From Streptomyces griseocarneus (lineage in GTDB: Bacteria > Actinomycetota > Actinomycetes > Streptomycetales > Streptomycetaceae), in NCBI GenBank assembly GCA_003674045.1, contig PENC01000026.1, positions 1 through 64,000 of the forward strand: a stretch of 64,000 nucleotides of DNA, in the 5' to 3' direction. Of the stretch, positions 16,652 through 25,018 are shown piece by piece. Position 1 is the stretch's first letter; each line of letters begins with the position of its first letter. The translations under genes and the position numbers were made by a program. The notes below the pieces were generated by a model. It searched no databases and was not told where the DNA came from. It saw nothing but the letters and a program-made list of their open reading frames with translations.

Positions 16652-17905
16652 GTGGCCAAGCGCAGCAAGCAGCACGAGCGCCCCGGCGGGCGGCCCGAGC
16701 CGGGCCCCGGCGACGCGGAGGTCCTCGCCGCCGTCGAGGCCGCGGTGGCCGGGCTGCGCGCCACGCGGGCGGACGCCCTCGACGACGCCGTCTACGTCGC
16801 GGCGTCGACGCTGGCCGCGACCCCCGCCGGGCCGGCCGTCCTCAGCCGCGCCGTGCTGGCCGCCGCGGACCGGGCGCTGCGCCGGGCCTGGGAGGACGGC
16901 TGGCAGCCCGCCGACCTGGTGCGGCTCGCGCGGCGGGACCTCACCGCCGCCGAGGCGCGCTTCACCGTGGACGCCGTCGCGGCCGAGGCCCGGCGCTACG
17001 CGCCCGGGACGGTGGGCGCGCGTTGGGCCGCCCAGCTGAAGGAGCTCGACGCGCGCGTCCGGTGGGAGGCGGACGAGACCTTCCTGGACGGCTTCGCGGC
17101 GCGCGAGCGGCTGAGCCGCTTCGAGACGGTGGCCTGCGCGCTCGGCGCGCTGCGGCTCGTCGCCGGGCTGCCGCGCATCGGCGCCGCGGGCCCGCTGCCG
17201 GGCGCCGCCGGGCGCAGGCCCGTGGACGCCCCCGCCGTCGCGCCCCGGATGCTCGCCCGCATCAGGGCGCTGCTCGCGAAGGCGGAGTCGACGCAGTTCG
17301 CGGAGGAGGCGGAGGCGCTGTCCGCGAAGGCGCAGGAGCTCATGGCGCGGCACTCCCTGGACGAGGCGCTGCTCGCCGCCCACGCGTCCGGCCCCGCCGA
17401 CGGCCCCGGGGCGTGCCGCCTCGGCGTCGAGGGCCCGTACGAATCCGCGAAGGCCCTGCTCCTCGACGCGGTCGCCGAGGCCAACCACTGCCGTGCGGTG
17501 TGGTCGGGCGACTTCGGCTTCTCGACGGTCGTCGGCTTCGAGGCCGACCTGGAACTGGTCGAGCTGATGTACACCTCGCTGCTGGTGCAGGCCACCACGG
17601 CCATGCGGCGCGCGGGCGACGACCACCACGCCCGCGGCCGCTCCCGCCGCACCCGTGACTTCCGCGAGTCCTTCCTCATCGCCTACGCGGCCCGCATCCG
17701 CGAACGCCTCACCGCGGCGACGGAGGGGGTGGTGGCGACGGAGGCCCCCTCCGAGGTCCTGCCGGTGCTCGCCGCCCGGGACGTGGCGGTGGGCGAGACG
17801 ACGACGCGGCTCTTCCCGACGACCACCTCGCACCGGCTGCGGGGGCGCGACGCGGAGGGATGGGCGCGGGGGGAGGAGGCGGCGAACGCGGCGCGCTTGC
17901 GCTGA
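16652..17905 (+). CDS. DUF2786 domain protein
   Basis: A 417-residue protein of unknown function. The DUF2786 segment is at about 195-235 (RMLARIRALLAKAESTQFAE, then EAEALSAKAQELMARHS), a helical motif also found in some phage and plasmid SprT-like proteins. The rest is Ala/Arg/Glu-rich helix without signal peptide or membrane helix, so it is probably cytoplasmic and possibly nucleic-acid associated. The GTG start at 16652 begins the basic MAKRSKQHERPGG head. It follows the GNAT gene by 115 bp and may be independent. Confidence 0.8.
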   Translation: MAKRSKQHERPGGRPEPGPGDAEVLAAVEAAVAGLRATRADALDDAVYVAASTLAATPAGPAVLSRAVLAAADRALRRAWEDGWQPADLVRLARRDLTAAEARFTVDAVAAEARRYAPGTVGARWAAQLKELDARVRWEADETFLDGFAARERLSRFETVACALGALRLVAGLPRIGAAGPLPGAAGRRPVDAPAVAPRMLARIRALLAKAESTQFAEEAEALSAKAQELMARHSLDEALLAAHASGPADGPGACRLGVEGPYESAKALLLDAVAEANHCRAVWSGDFGFSTVVGFEADLELVELMYTSLLVQATTAMRRAGDDHHARGRSRRTRDFRESFLIAYAARIRERLTAATEGVVATEAPSEVLPVLAARDVAVGETTTRLFPTTTSHRLRGRDAEGWARGEEAANAARLR

Positions 17906-17920
17906 GTTTGTGCGGGGGCG

Positions 17921-18005
17921 CCTATGGGGGTGCCTCTTGCGCTTGGCGCGCGGCTGCGGGCCGGTGGGGGCTTGTCGCGCAGTTCCCCGCGCCCCTTACA
18001 GGGCG
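17921..18005 (-). repeat. Composite hairpin repeat, copy 6
   Basis: A full minus-strand copy: outer arm GGCACCCCCATAGG, then GCCCGCAG, then AAGCCCCCACCGG, and the core. It lies between the DUF2786 gene and the next secreted-protein gene. Confidence 0.85.
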
Positions 18006-18054
18006 CGATCACCCTTACGCGTGCCATATCGCTCTAAACGTCGTTGAATCCGGC

Positions 18055-18708
18055 GTGAAGACGTCCGTGCGCACCATCGTGCTGGCCGCCGCCGTGGCCG
18101 CCCTGCTCGTACCGTCGACAGGCCCCGGCCGGGCCGCGGCACAGCCGCCCCCGCCGAAGAAGCTGCCGCCGGTGCCCCTGCCGTTGAAGACCGGCAGTCC
18201 GTACCTCATGTGCCTGACCGACGAGTCCACCCGCGCCCTGGCCGAGTCCGGCATGCGGCTGCAAGCCGTCGCCCCGGTCACGCTCGTGGCGCACGAAGGG
18301 CATCAGTGCCTGCGCTGGACGCTCACCGGTGGGCACCTCAACGGGGATCTGTCCGGGGTCAGCACGATGGCGGGGGGCGGGTTCGCGTTCCGGCGCGGGC
18401 CGCGGCGGTCGCTGTTCACCGATATGCGGACGACGCTGACCGTCAACGACAGCACCGCACGCGTCTCGATGGTCCACCACAGGCGCAGGACCGAGATGTT
18501 CGTGGCGCCCGCCGCCAATATCTCGCTCTCGCTGGCGGACGGCTTCCGCACCTCGAACAACCCCACCGCCGTCACCCCGGCCGCGGCCAGGGCGATCGCG
18601 GCCGACATCCCCGGCAGCCCGTTCAGGGCCAATGACGAGATCTTCACGACCAACGCGCAGATCGGCGTGCTGCCCACCAGCCTCCCCCTGCCCGTCGGGC
18701 GGAAGTAA
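18055..18708 (+). CDS. Secreted protein of unknown function
   Basis: A 217-residue protein with a clear signal peptide (VRTIVLAAAVAALLVP, cleavage near GRAAA-QPP) and a proline-rich neck PPPPKKLPPVPLPLKTG. The mature part is beta-rich, with features like GFAFRRGPRRSLFTDMR and a C-terminal segment ITTNAQIGVLP-like pattern. It contains two cysteines that could pair (CLTDE and QCLRW). I do not recognise a named domain; proteins like it are annotated as hypothetical secreted proteins in streptomycetes. GTG 18055 begins exactly at the signal peptide; the frame upstream is repeat DNA. Confidence 0.7.
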   Translation: MKTSVRTIVLAAAVAALLVPSTGPGRAAAQPPPPKKLPPVPLPLKTGSPYLMCLTDESTRALAESGMRLQAVAPVTLVAHEGHQCLRWTLTGGHLNGDLSGVSTMAGGGFAFRRGPRRSLFTDMRTTLTVNDSTARVSMVHHRRRTEMFVAPAANISLSLADGFRTSNNPTAVTPAAARAIAADIPGSPFRANDEIFTTNAQIGVLPTSLPLPVGRK

Positions 18709-18743
18709 CGGAAGCAGCGGAAGCAGCAGTCAGCGGTCAGCGG

Positions 18744-19613
18744 TCAGCGGTCCGACGGGGCGAAGTAGGCGCCGGGCGGTACGCCGACGCCCCGGCGGAA
18801 GGCCGCCACGAAGGCGCTCGGTGAGCCGTAGCCGACGCGGCGCGCCACGGAGGACACCGTGGCGCCCGCCGCCAGCAGCGGCATGGCCGCCTGGAGCCGC
18901 AGCTGGGTGCGCCACTGGCCGTACGCCATGCCCGTTCCCGTGACGAAGGCCCGCGCCAGCGTGCGGCCGGAGGCGCCCACCACCGCGCCCCACTCCGCCA
19001 GCGTGCGGTTGTCCGCGGGGTCGTGGCGCAGGGCCTCCGCGACGCGGCGGGCGCGCGGGTCCGCCGGCATGGGGGCGCGCACGGTCGTCACGGACACGGG
19101 CCGCAGCAGGTCGAAGACGACCTGCTCGGCGCGGTGCCGGGCGTCGGCGGGGAGCGCGTCGGGGTCCTGCGCGAGGTGGCCGATCAGCTCGCGCAGCAGC
19201 CCCGACACCGGCACGACCTGCGGTTCCCGCCACCGCAGCGGGCAGCGGTCCGGCCAGAAGTAGAGGCTGCGCAGCAGCGCCTTGCCGGTCGCGCCCGTCG
19301 CGTGCGCGGTGCCCGCCGGTATCCACAGGGCGACGGTGGACGGCAGCACCCACGTACGGCCGGAGGCACGTACGGCGAGGACACCGTCGGACGCCCACGC
19401 GAGCTGGTGCGCCCCGTGCTCGTGGCGGGCGAACCACTCGCCGCCGTCGAGCGGGAAGCTGCCGACGGCGACGGCACTGCCGGGCGGTGAGACGAGGTGG
19501 CCGGTGCCGTGCTTGCCGACGGCCGGGGCGACGCCCGGCGGCCGGTCCTCGGGGCTCACCCGCCCGTCCCAAGGGCGTGGTGCGTCCTGGCGGACATGTC
19601 CGTCTCGCGACAT
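18744..19613 (-). CDS. AraC-family transcriptional regulator with cupin sensor
   Basis: A 289-residue regulator: cupin-like sensor at about 45-130 (ARHEHGAHQLAWASDG carries the histidines of the cupin) and a C-terminal AraC double helix-turn-helix at about 190-285 (RTLAEWGAVVGASGRTLARAF, then VSSVARRVGYGSPSAFVAAF). It reads like the RipA/NimR-type branch. It is divergent from a methyltransferase gene with only 55 bp between starts, so it probably controls that gene and itself. The signal sensed is unknown. Confidence 0.9.
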   Translation of the reverse strand: MSRDGHVRQDAPRPWDGRVSPEDRPPGVAPAVGKHGTGHLVSPPGSAVAVGSFPLDGGEWFARHEHGAHQLAWASDGVLAVRASGRTWVLPSTVALWIPAGTAHATGATGKALLRSLYFWPDRCPLRWREPQVVPVSGLLRELIGHLAQDPDALPADARHRAEQVVFDLLRPVSVTTVRAPMPADPRARRVAEALRHDPADNRTLAEWGAVVGASGRTLARAFVTGTGMAYGQWRTQLRLQAAMPLLAAGATVSSVARRVGYGSPSAFVAAFRRGVGVPPGAYFAPSDR

Positions 19614-19668
19614 GAGTTGGCCTCCTGGCCCGTATCCGACACCGTCCCCCTCTTTCTAGCCTCGGGGC

Positions 19669-20238
19669 ATGCCGATGAACCTCATCCACCGCCGCCTGTG
19701 CTCCTCCGAGAAGTGGGCCCGCGGCATCGAGAACGACCTGCTGCCCTGGGCCCTGGAAGGCGTCCGGCTCGGCCCGCGCACCCTGGAGATCGGGCCCGGC
19801 TACGGGGCCACCACGCGCGTACTGATGCGTCGGACCGACGAGTTGACCGCCGTCGAGGCCGACGCCGGGTACGCGGCACGCCTGCGCCGCGAGTTCGGGG
19901 ACCGCGTCGACGTCGTGCACGCCGACGGCTCCGCCCTGCCGCTCCAGGACGGGCACTTCGACTCCGTCGCCTGCTTCACGATGCTGCACCACGTGCCCTC
20001 GCCCCGCGTGCAGGACCGGCTGTTCGCCGAGGCGTTCCGCGTGCTGCGGCCGGGCGGTTTCTTCACCGGGAGCGACGCGCTGAGCAGTTGGGGCTTCCGG
20101 TTCTTCCACCTCGGGGACACGTGCGTGCCCGTCCCGCCGGAGACGCTCCCGGCCCGGCTGCGCGCCGCCGGCTTCGACGACTGCGACGTGACCATCGGGA
20201 AGGGGAGTTTCCGTTTCCTGGCGCGCAGGACCGCTTAG
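19669..20238 (+). CDS. Class I SAM-dependent methyltransferase
   Basis: A 189-residue small-molecule methyltransferase of the Methyltransf_11 type. Motif I is LEIGPGYGATTRVL near residue 45, the acidic residue ending strand 2 is in LTAVEAD, and the post-I motif DGSALPLQDGHFDSV is complete. HHVPSPRVQDRLFAEAFRVLRPGG is the typical motif II-III region. The short C-terminal half leaves little room for a substrate domain, so the acceptor cannot be guessed. It is divergent from the AraC regulator and ends 5 bp from the end of the convergent sigma factor gene. Confidence 0.9.
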   Translation: MPMNLIHRRLCSSEKWARGIENDLLPWALEGVRLGPRTLEIGPGYGATTRVLMRRTDELTAVEADAGYAARLRREFGDRVDVVHADGSALPLQDGHFDSVACFTMLHHVPSPRVQDRLFAEAFRVLRPGGFFTGSDALSSWGFRFFHLGDTCVPVPPETLPARLRAAGFDDCDVTIGKGSFRFLARRTA

Positions 20239-20243
20239 CCGTA

Positions 20244-22250
20244 TCAGCCCCTGTCCTTCAGCTCCTTCAACTGCCGCAGCGTGCAGCCGTCGCCCGCCGG
20301 GTCCAGGGCCTTCGTGGCCTGCTTGAAGAGGTACTCCGCCCGCTCGTACGAGAGCCTGCGGCGGCCCGTCTCCGGGCACAGGTCGGCCTCGCCCGGCGTA
20401 CGAGCCGGTCCGGGGCGGCGGTCGGAGAGGAAGAGCGGCCCCCGGGTGCGACCGCCCAGCAGCTCGGGCAGCAACAGAGCCGTCCGGTGTCGCCACGTGA
20501 CCCAGGTGCCTGCCGTACGGGCCCGCCGGTCGGCCAGGTCCAGGTCCTCGACGTTCAGGGACAGCACCGTGCGCACCGGGGCGGACGACTCGTGCAGCAG
20601 GCGCCACAGTGTCCGTTCGCGCAGGGCGAGTCCAGGCCGGCCCAGGAGCGCGTCGAGCCGCGCGGCGGAGATCGGTTCCACGGGGGTACGGATCTCCGCG
20701 CGCCGCTCGACGTCCGTCGTGAGGTCGCCCAGGTCCGCCCAGGCGGCGAAGGTCCGTACGGCGGAGCGGTGACGGTTCCACGTCCGGGGCGCCGCGTCGC
20801 CCCACGCCGAGGCGAACACCCGCGCCACATGGCCGGGGGTCAGCGAGGCGAGCGGCAGCCCGTCGCCGAGGCCACGGCACAGGCGCCGCAAGGTCTGGCC
20901 ATACGAGCGGACGGTCGAGGTGTCAAGGTCGTCGCGTGCCAGGAAGTCCCGGGCGGCCTCCGCGAGCGTGACGCCCGGAGGGCCGGTAGCGGTGATTCCG
21001 CCCGTGTCCTGCACGGCGAGCCCGGCGGCGCGGCGGAGAAGGAAGGCGCGTTCGGCGGCGTTCCGGGTGAGGGCCGCTGCCCGGGTGAACTCCAGCCGCG
21101 CCTCCGCGTGCCGCTCCAGCCGCGCCAGGAGGTCGCCCCGGACGCTCGGCAGGAGGTGATAGTCGCGCAGTGCGGGGTCGTCGGCCAGCGCGTCCAGCAG
21201 GTCGAGCCCCGCGCGCGGGCCGTGCGCCATACCGGCCGCCACGGCGCGGTTGAGCCGTACGACCGGGGTGGGCAGCAGCCGGGCCAGCGCCTCGTACAGC
21301 GTCGCGATCTGCGCCCAGTCGGTGTCCTCGGCGGTACGCGCCTGCGCGTGGCACACGGCGATCGCCGCCTGCAGCACGTACGGGCCGGGGGGACCACCCG
21401 TCTCCCGTGCCGCCTCCCGTGCGCGCAGCATGGCGGTGAAGCCGCGCCGGATGAGCAACTGGTCCCAGCGGCCGCGGTTCTGCTCGTGCAGCTGGACCGG
21501 TTCGCCGTCCGGACCGGTCCGCGCCGCCGCGCGGGACGCCTGGACCTCCATCAGCGCTACCAGTCCGTGCACTTCGGCCTGGCCGGGCGCCGACTCGGCC
21601 AGCAGCCTGCCCAGCCGCAGCGCTTCGAGGCAGAGGCCCGGCCGCATCAGGTCGTCCCCGGACGTCGCCGCGTATCCCTCGTTGAAGACCAGGTAGACGA
21701 CCTCCAGCACGGACGCCAGCCGCTCGGACAGCTCCTGCCCGTCCGGCATGTCGAACGCCGCCGCCCCCGCCTCGGCCAGCTTCCGCTTCGCCCCGGCGAT
21801 GCGGTGGGCGATGCGCGGTTCGTCGGTGAGGAACGCCCGCGCGATCTCGGCGGCCGTCAGCCCGCCGAGCAGCCGGAGCGTCAGCGCGACGCGTTCGGTG
21901 GCTGTCAGCACGGGGTGGCAGGAGAGGAACATGAGCCGCAGCACGTCGTCCTGCTGCGGCTCGTGCTGATCCGTGTTCCCTGCCGTGTGCGCGACCTGCT
22001 CGTACTTCGCCTCGCGCCGCCGGTCCCGCCGGATGCGGTCGACGGCGCGGCGTTTGGCCGCAGTCATGAGCCAGGCGCCGGGGTTGTCCGGGACGCCCGT
22101 CTCCGGCCACTGTTCGAGCGCGGAGACGAGCGCGTCCTGGGCGAGTTCCTCGGCGAGGCCGACGTCGCGCACGGTCCGGGCGAGAGCGGCGACGATGCGC
22201 GCCGACTCCAGCTTCCAGACCGCGTCGACGGTGCTGTGGACGTCCTTCAC
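20244..22250 (-). CDS. ECF42-type sigma factor fused to a degenerate tyrosine-recombinase domain
   Basis: A 668-residue protein, about 250 residues longer than the family norm. Residues 1-165 are sigma region 2 (VGLAEELAQDALVSALEQW) and region 4 (ERVALTLRLLGGLTAAEIA). Residues 180-405 are the DUF6596/TPR-like extension of ECF42 proteins, whose normal end is near the AERAFLLRRAAGL segment. Residues 427-668 match the core-binding and catalytic domains of streptomycete integrases (STVRSYGQTLRRLCRGLG; SLNVEDLDL; GRTRGPLFLSDRRPGPAR). The first catalytic Arg position is Pro (SSAPV), and the protein stops at CTLRQLKELKDRG, where integrases continue with HQLRH and the catalytic Tyr, so the recombinase part should be inactive. 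It follows the DGPF-domain gene by 20 bp, as usual for ECF42 pairs. Confidence 0.9.
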   Translation of the reverse strand: MKDVHSTVDAVWKLESARIVAALARTVRDVGLAEELAQDALVSALEQWPETGVPDNPGAWLMTAAKRRAVDRIRRDRRREAKYEQVAHTAGNTDQHEPQQDDVLRLMFLSCHPVLTATERVALTLRLLGGLTAAEIARAFLTDEPRIAHRIAGAKRKLAEAGAAAFDMPDGQELSERLASVLEVVYLVFNEGYAATSGDDLMRPGLCLEALRLGRLLAESAPGQAEVHGLVALMEVQASRAAARTGPDGEPVQLHEQNRGRWDQLLIRRGFTAMLRAREAARETGGPPGPYVLQAAIAVCHAQARTAEDTDWAQIATLYEALARLLPTPVVRLNRAVAAGMAHGPRAGLDLLDALADDPALRDYHLLPSVRGDLLARLERHAEARLEFTRAAALTRNAAERAFLLRRAAGLAVQDTGGITATGPPGVTLAEAARDFLARDDLDTSTVRSYGQTLRRLCRGLGDGLPLASLTPGHVARVFASAWGDAAPRTWNRHRSAVRTFAAWADLGDLTTDVERRAEIRTPVEPISAARLDALLGRPGLALRERTLWRLLHESSAPVRTVLSLNVEDLDLADRRARTAGTWVTWRHRTALLLPELLGGRTRGPLFLSDRRPGPARTPGEADLCPETGRRRLSYERAEYLFKQATKALDPAGDGCTLRQLKELKDRG

Positions 22251-22270
22251 CGGTATGTCCGCCGGTATCC

Positions 22271-22600
22271 CTAGTTGAAGACCTGCTGGAGGATGCTCTC
22301 GCCGTCACCGGTGATCCGGCGGAAGCGGCGGGCCAGTTCGAGGGCCTCCTCGTGGGACCGGACCTCGACCAGGGCGAACCCGGCTATTGCCTCCTTCGCC
22401 TCGGCGAACGGCCCGTCCGTCACCGTGATCTCGTCCCCGGACGAGGTGACCCGCACCGCGGAGGCCGGGTCCAGCCCGCCGGTGGCCAGCAGGATGCCCG
22501 CCGCGGTGATCTCCTCGATGAACGCGCCCATCTCGGCGAACAGCTTCTCGTCGGGGGCGGGGGCGTTCTCATCGGCCTTGGCCATCATCAGGTAACGCAT
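22271..22600 (-). CDS. YCII-related DGPF-domain protein
   Basis: A 109-residue protein with the MRYLMMAKADE opening and the TDGPFAEAKEAIAGFALVEV signature of the DGPF/YCII family, an alpha-beta dimer of unknown chemistry. Such genes are the standard partner of ECF42 sigma factors and are often under their control. The ATG at 22600 has AAGGAG upstream. It is co-oriented with the sigma factor gene, 20 bp ahead of it, giving one operon. A perfect 14-bp inverted repeat lies 64-98 bp upstream of the start. Confidence 0.92.
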   Translation of the reverse strand: MRYLMMAKADENAPAPDEKLFAEMGAFIEEITAAGILLATGGLDPASAVRVTSSGDEITVTDGPFAEAKEAIAGFALVEVRSHEEALELARRFRRITGDGESILQQVFN

Positions 22601-22663
22601 GGTGTCTGTCTCCTTCGGTGCGCTGCCGCGCTGTTCGGTTCTCGCCCCTACGTCGAACAGGCT

Positions 22664-22698
22664 ATGTGACAGGGAATCAGGTGCATTCCCTGTCACAT
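22664..22698. promoter_or_regulatory. 14-bp inverted repeat upstream of the DGPF-sigma operon
   Basis: ATGTGACAGGGAAT and ATTCCCTGTCACAT flank a 7-base spacer, a perfect match. It lies 64 bp before the operon's start codon and 103 bp after the DUF1876 stop, so it could be an operator of the operon or, less likely, a distant terminator. Confidence 0.55.
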
Positions 22699-22801
22699 GG
22701 AAGGAACCGGCGGGCACGCCGAACGGCCGGACCGCCCCTGACGGGGGCGGCCCGGCCGCTGCGATGTGCGATGAAGGAGAAGGAGAAGGGCGAGAGGAGC
22801 G

Positions 22802-23074
22802 CTACTCCCACAGCCCCCGGACGGGCTGGCGGGTGTGTTCCTCGATGTCCTGTTTGGCCGTCCGCATCAGCTGGTGGCTGAGATCGGACAGGGCGCGCGC
22901 CGCGGCGAGCTCGTCCCCGATGGCGGGGACGTTCTCGTCCAGAGGATTGCACTTGGCGGAGCCGTGCCCCACCATGCGCTGTGTGCTCTTGCCGCTCAGC
23001 GTCGCCTCGGCGTGCGACTCGCGGCCTTCTTCCTGGATGACAATCTTGGTTTCCCAGACCTCGGCACCGGTCAT
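22802..23074 (-). CDS. DUF1876 domain protein
   Basis: A 90-residue protein with the compact alpha-beta DUF1876 fold: ETKIVIQEEGRESHAEATL forms the first strands, AEATLSGKSTQRMVGHGSAK follows, and LAAARALSDLSHQLM is the long helix. It has the look of a small double-stranded-RNA-binding-like fold, but its function is not known. In streptomycetes such genes are scattered in stress and variable regions. The start ATG 23074 has GAGGAGG upstream; an earlier in-frame start at 23164 adds sequence unlike the family. Confidence 0.85.
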   Translation of the reverse strand: MTGAEVWETKIVIQEEGRESHAEATLSGKSTQRMVGHGSAKCNPLDENVPAIGDELAAARALSDLSHQLMRTAKQDIEEHTRQPVRGLWE

Positions 23075-23260
23075 GGCGACCTCCTCGTGGAGAGCCTGCA
23101 CGCTGAGGAAGACTCGCACGTGTTTCTCTGTCTCCACGCTGGCACCGTCTCCCCCGCTCCGCACGCCGAACCGGCCCCTGGCCTGCGTGCGCGGTGCGCA
23201 CGGATGCGCACCGTGTCCATGCGTGCGCCGATCGTTACGCCGACGCTGCCCGCAGGTCCC

Positions 23261-23452
23261 CTACGACTTCTCCCTGGGGACTTCCCTGACCTCCGCGGTC
23301 GGCGCGTTCCGCTTCACCGAGTCGATCCCGTTCTGACAGGCGGCCTTCGAGTTGTAGGCCTCGCCGACAGCGATGATCTCCCCGTTACCCGCCTTGAGCC
23401 GGTACCGGTACTTCCCCGCCTTGTCCTCGTACATCTCGAACTTGCCGCTCAC
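23261..23452 (-). CDS. YegP-family DUF1508 protein
   Basis: A 63-residue single-unit member of the YegP/DUF1508 family: GKFEMYEDKAGKYRYRLKAG, GEIIAVGEAYNSKAACQNGI and SVKRNAP follow the family pattern closely. Enteric YegP has two such units; one unit is normal in many other bacteria. The role is unknown, with stress association often noted. The GTG at 23452 has GGGAGG seven bases upstream, while an earlier start at 23527 adds unrelated residues. Confidence 0.88.
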   Translation of the reverse strand: MSGKFEMYEDKAGKYRYRLKAGNGEIIAVGEAYNSKAACQNGIDSVKRNAPTAEVREVPREKS

Positions 23453-23710
23453 GTTCGCCTCCCGTGTCCACCGGATGCCTTCCCCCTCAAGGAACGCACC
23501 CCGGCCCGGCCACGGCAGCCCGACCACGTCCGTACGGGTGACGCGCGCCAGCCCGCCCGGCTACCCCGTCATCGTGGCTGACATGCCGTGGCTGAGGCTC
23601 AGTACCCTCCGTCTCTGGCCATGACTCGTCCCAGGGCCAGCCGCTGCGTACCCTTCCCGATCGACTCTGCGCGGTTCACTGTTCCCTGAGCGGGAATGCG
23701 GGACGGGCGG

Positions 23711-24760
23711 TTACCAGTCGAGGATGACGGCGCCGGTACCCCCCGGGTCGGCATTCCAGCCATCGTTGCCCTCAACACCTTCATTGGCGGAACGCCCGGC
23801 ATTTCCCCCACCGTTGCCTCCACGTTGCCCAGCGCCCCCGGCTCCCCCTTTACCGCCGCCGCCGTAGGAGAAGTCGAACGGGGCCAGGTTCGGGTACAGC
23901 GCGTAGCCCCGACCACCGCCGCCGCCTGACAACTGCTGGGCGCCTCCCTTCCCGGCAACCCCACCGGAGCCCCCTCCGAGGCCTCCTTGCGCGCCGCCGG
24001 CTCCCGCTTTTCCGGGCGCGCCCAGAGCTGCCGTGTACGTCCCGCTCGTGGTGTTGCACTTGGTGCCCAACGACGCCGTCTCGGCCCCGGCCGGTGCGCC
24101 TCCCTGCCCGCCATCGCCACCGGCTCCACCGTCACCACCGGCCTTTCCGCCGGTGCCGCCATGACCGCCTGTACCGGCCCCCCGGCCGCCGTCGGCCCAG
24201 ACGAAGCTGCCGACACTGCTGCGCCCGCCCGGCTTGCCCTGAGCTCCCCTGCTGCCGGAGCCCCCACCCTCCACAATGTATTTGTACCCTGCACCGTTCA
24301 GCATCTGGCGTCCGCCCTCCGCTCCTCCGTCGCCATGGCCTCCGCCTGCCCCGCCCTTCCCTACCTTGATGGCGAGAACCTGGTGCGGCTTGACATTTAG
24401 GACGCACCGGATGAAGGCCCCGCTGCTGCCGCCGCCTCCGACACCACCGGCGCCACCACCACCACCGCCCCTGCTCGGGTCGGCGAAGCCCTGCCCCTTC
24501 CCCCCGCCGCCACCGCCACCGCCGCCTCCGCCACCGGCTCCGCCGCCCCACACAAAGGCAGTGATCCGCGTGACCCCCTTCGGGACCGTGAACTTTGTGT
24601 CCTTCTTGAAGACCGTGAACGGCTCAGGAGCCTTCGGCGCCGCCTGTGCCGCGGACACGGCCAGAACCGGGAAGGCAGTGAGCAATGCCGCGGTGGACAT
24701 GGCTGCCGCGTACTTGGACCGACGACGCCTGACGGCTTCCTCGGATAGAGATCTGGACAC
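23711..24760 (-). CDS. Glycine-rich secreted protein
   Basis: A 349-residue exported protein: basic head RRRRSKYAAAM, hydrophobic signal STAALLTAFPVLAVSAAQA, then a short beta segment (FTVFKKDTKFTVPKGVTRI, TAFVWGGGAGG). The rest is more than half glycine in GG, GGA and GGQ runs, interrupted by two cysteine-bearing stretches (FIRCVLNVKP and LGTKCNTTSG) and a final NDGWNADPGGTGAVILDW. The pattern resembles the polyglycine-II domains of phage tail tips, adhesins and PE-PGRS proteins, so a structural or surface role is likely. GTG 24760 has AAGGAG upstream. A candidate promoter is at 24929-24958. Confidence 0.8.
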   Translation of the reverse strand: MSRSLSEEAVRRRRSKYAAAMSTAALLTAFPVLAVSAAQAAPKAPEPFTVFKKDTKFTVPKGVTRITAFVWGGGAGGGGGGGGGGGGKGQGFADPSRGGGGGGAGGVGGGGSSGAFIRCVLNVKPHQVLAIKVGKGGAGGGHGDGGAEGGRQMLNGAGYKYIVEGGGSGSRGAQGKPGGRSSVGSFVWADGGRGAGTGGHGGTGGKAGGDGGAGGDGGQGGAPAGAETASLGTKCNTTSGTYTAALGAPGKAGAGGAQGGLGGGSGGVAGKGGAQQLSGGGGGRGYALYPNLAPFDFSYGGGGKGGAGGAGQRGGNGGGNAGRSANEGVEGNDGWNADPGGTGAVILDW

Positions 24761-24928
24761 GTTCTGCTCCTTCGATCGATGCCATGGCCGCAGCGCCACG
24801 CAACTCCGGGCGCCTCAGCTCACGCACGCTGCTGTGCGCCACTCGGCGCCGTCAGCCATTCCCGCTGCTGTTGTCGGCTCCGGACCACCCGAGAGCGACA
24901 TCCCTGTAACCGGGCACGACCGAAAGTG

Positions 24929-24958
24929 GTTATGTGTGACTACCGGTACGTGTGACAA
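24929..24958 (-). promoter_or_regulatory. Candidate promoter of the glycine-rich protein gene
   Basis: Read on the minus strand, TTGTCA (24953-24958) and CATAAC (24929-24934) are spaced by 18 bp inside a locally AT-richer stretch, about 170 bp before the start codon. The -35 is close to consensus, the -10 only moderate. Confidence 0.4.
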
Positions 24959-25018
24959 CTTTCTGTCGTCCACCCGTCCATTGCAGGCCCACGTCGCCGG
25001 CCTGGCCTGTCGGTTCAG

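Noticed and set aside
17860..18054. Open frames through the repeats giving a recurring GLVAQFPAPL peptide
   Set aside because: The peptide recurs only because the DNA repeat is conserved; it attaches to unrelated frames at several places, so these are not protein N-termini or C-termini.
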